DNA from: Porphyromonadaceae bacterium UBA3318
GTDB taxonomy: Bacteria > Bacteroidota > Bacteroidia > Bacteroidales > Muribaculaceae
DNA length: 28,912 bases
Assembly (NCBI GenBank): GCA_002361235.1
Contig: DESI01000044.1
Span: 1 to 28,912 of the forward strand
Direction of reading: 5' to 3'
This document shows, piece after piece, positions 28,343-28,912 of this stretch (the stretch's first letter is position 1; each line of letters opens with the position of its first letter). Made by a program: the position numbers and the translations under genes. The notes under the pieces are model-generated. The model searched no databases and was not told where the DNA came from. It saw only the letters and a list, made by a program, of their open reading frames with translations.

Positions 28343-28912
28343 TTAATCCGGATTGATGGCGGTTTTGATTACGCCATCGGCACGGTTGGCGAATAGGTCA
28401 TAGGCTTCCTGAATGCGGCTGAGAGGGTAGCGGTGAGTTATCAGATGGGTGGTGTCAATCTTGCCTTCGGCTATAAGCTGCATGATATTGTAGCAGTCGC
28501 AGGCATCGACACCGCCGGTCTTGAACGTCAAGTTTTTGCCATACATCCACGGCAGCGGCAATATCTGTTCTTTCTCATAAAGAGCGACAATCGTGACGAT
28601 GGCATTGGGCCGGGCACAACGCCATGCGAGTTCAAACGTATCCTCGCCTCCGGCAACTTCAATCACACGGTCGGCGCCACGACCATCAGTAATCGATTTG
28701 AGAAAATCAAGGCATTTTATCGGCTCTAATACCTTGACATTTGGATAATGCCGGCGCACGAAATGCCGTCGGCTCTTGTCAGCCTCGCAAACGACTATCT
28801 TATGAGGCTGATACAGCTGCACGCATTCCAGCGTGCATAAACCCGTCGGTCCTGCACCAATAATCAGCACGGTATCTTCCTCGAAAATTTCGGAAATTTT
28901 GGCAGCCCAATA
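28343..28912 (-). CDS. Zinc-type medium-chain alcohol dehydrogenase, C-terminal part (truncated by window edge)
   Basis: The frame is open to the right end of the window, so the true start lies beyond 28912; the GTG at 28870 is internal. The visible 189 residues hold the Rossmann NAD(P)-binding domain with GAGPTG (LIIGAGPTGLCTLECVQL), an acidic residue after the second strand (VVCEADKSRR), and the end of the catalytic fold (NLTFKTGGVDACDCYNIMQL, then HRYPLSRIQEAYDLFANR). This fits zinc-dependent medium-chain dehydrogenases of the threonine/formaldehyde/alcohol dehydrogenase group. The catalytic zinc ligands lie in the missing N-terminal half, so substrate cannot be assigned. Confidence 0.85.
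   Translation of the reverse strand, partial: YWAAKISEIFEEDTVLIIGAGPTGLCTLECVQLYQPHKIVVCEADKSRRHFVRRHYPNVKVLEPIKCLDFLKSITDGRGADRVIEVAGGEDTFELAWRCARPNAIVTIVALYEKEQILPLPWMYGKNLTFKTGGVDACDCYNIMQLIAEGKIDTTHLITHRYPLSRIQEAYDLFANRADGVIKTAINPD

Overview
The window looks like the chromosome of a member of the Bacteroidales, most likely Muribaculaceae-like. The signs are several exact TAnnTTTG -7 promoter boxes, weak or absent Shine-Dalgarno sequences, a G+C content that looks a little above 50%, very large secreted proteins with type IX-like C-terminal sorting domains, and typical Bacteroidales genes (LutA/LutB/LUD proteins, DUF4143 ATPase, HipB-like XRE regulator). The family is inferred from gene content; no rRNA or tRNA gene was found to confirm it.

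Layout. 65-3199 (minus): a lactate-utilisation operon, lutA followed by an unusual lutB-lutC fusion and a small unknown gene. 3329-9048 (minus): a five-gene glycan cassette (Wzx-type flippase, WecD-type acetyltransferase, WecE-type aminotransferase, two glycosyltransferases) that should make and use dTDP-Fuc4NAc. 9164-12124: housekeeping genes (four-helix membrane protein, small membrane protein, 2[4Fe-4S] ferredoxin, EamA transporter, NUDIX hydrolase). 12137-13540: an A/T-rich AAA/DUF4143 ATPase gene preceded by four phased 20-bp palindromes covering its promoter. 13695-16855 (minus): a large secreted surface protein gene broken by a one-base frameshift inside a hairpin. 17097-18605: a glutamine synthetase family enzyme. 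18878-24274: an intact 1798-residue secreted multidomain protein, a distant paralogue of the broken one. 24426-26378 (minus): a Kup potassium transporter. 26868-27950 (minus): a tight XRE regulator / two-TM protein / HD hydrolase operon with two palindromic operators around its promoter. 28343-28912 (minus): the C-terminal part of a zinc-type alcohol dehydrogenase running off the window.

The most unusual signals are regulatory or architectural. They are: a 21-bp hairpin repeat (within a 28-bp identity) present once between genes and once in frame inside the LutB-LutC linker; the phased palindromes of the AAA ATPase; concentric nested inverted repeats in the lutA and kup leaders; the autoregulated XRE-2TM-HD operon, which lacks the usual hipA partner; and a well-formed minus-strand promoter at 28228-28259 that opens onto a GC-rich block with no recognised gene, a candidate small RNA or 28-residue peptide.
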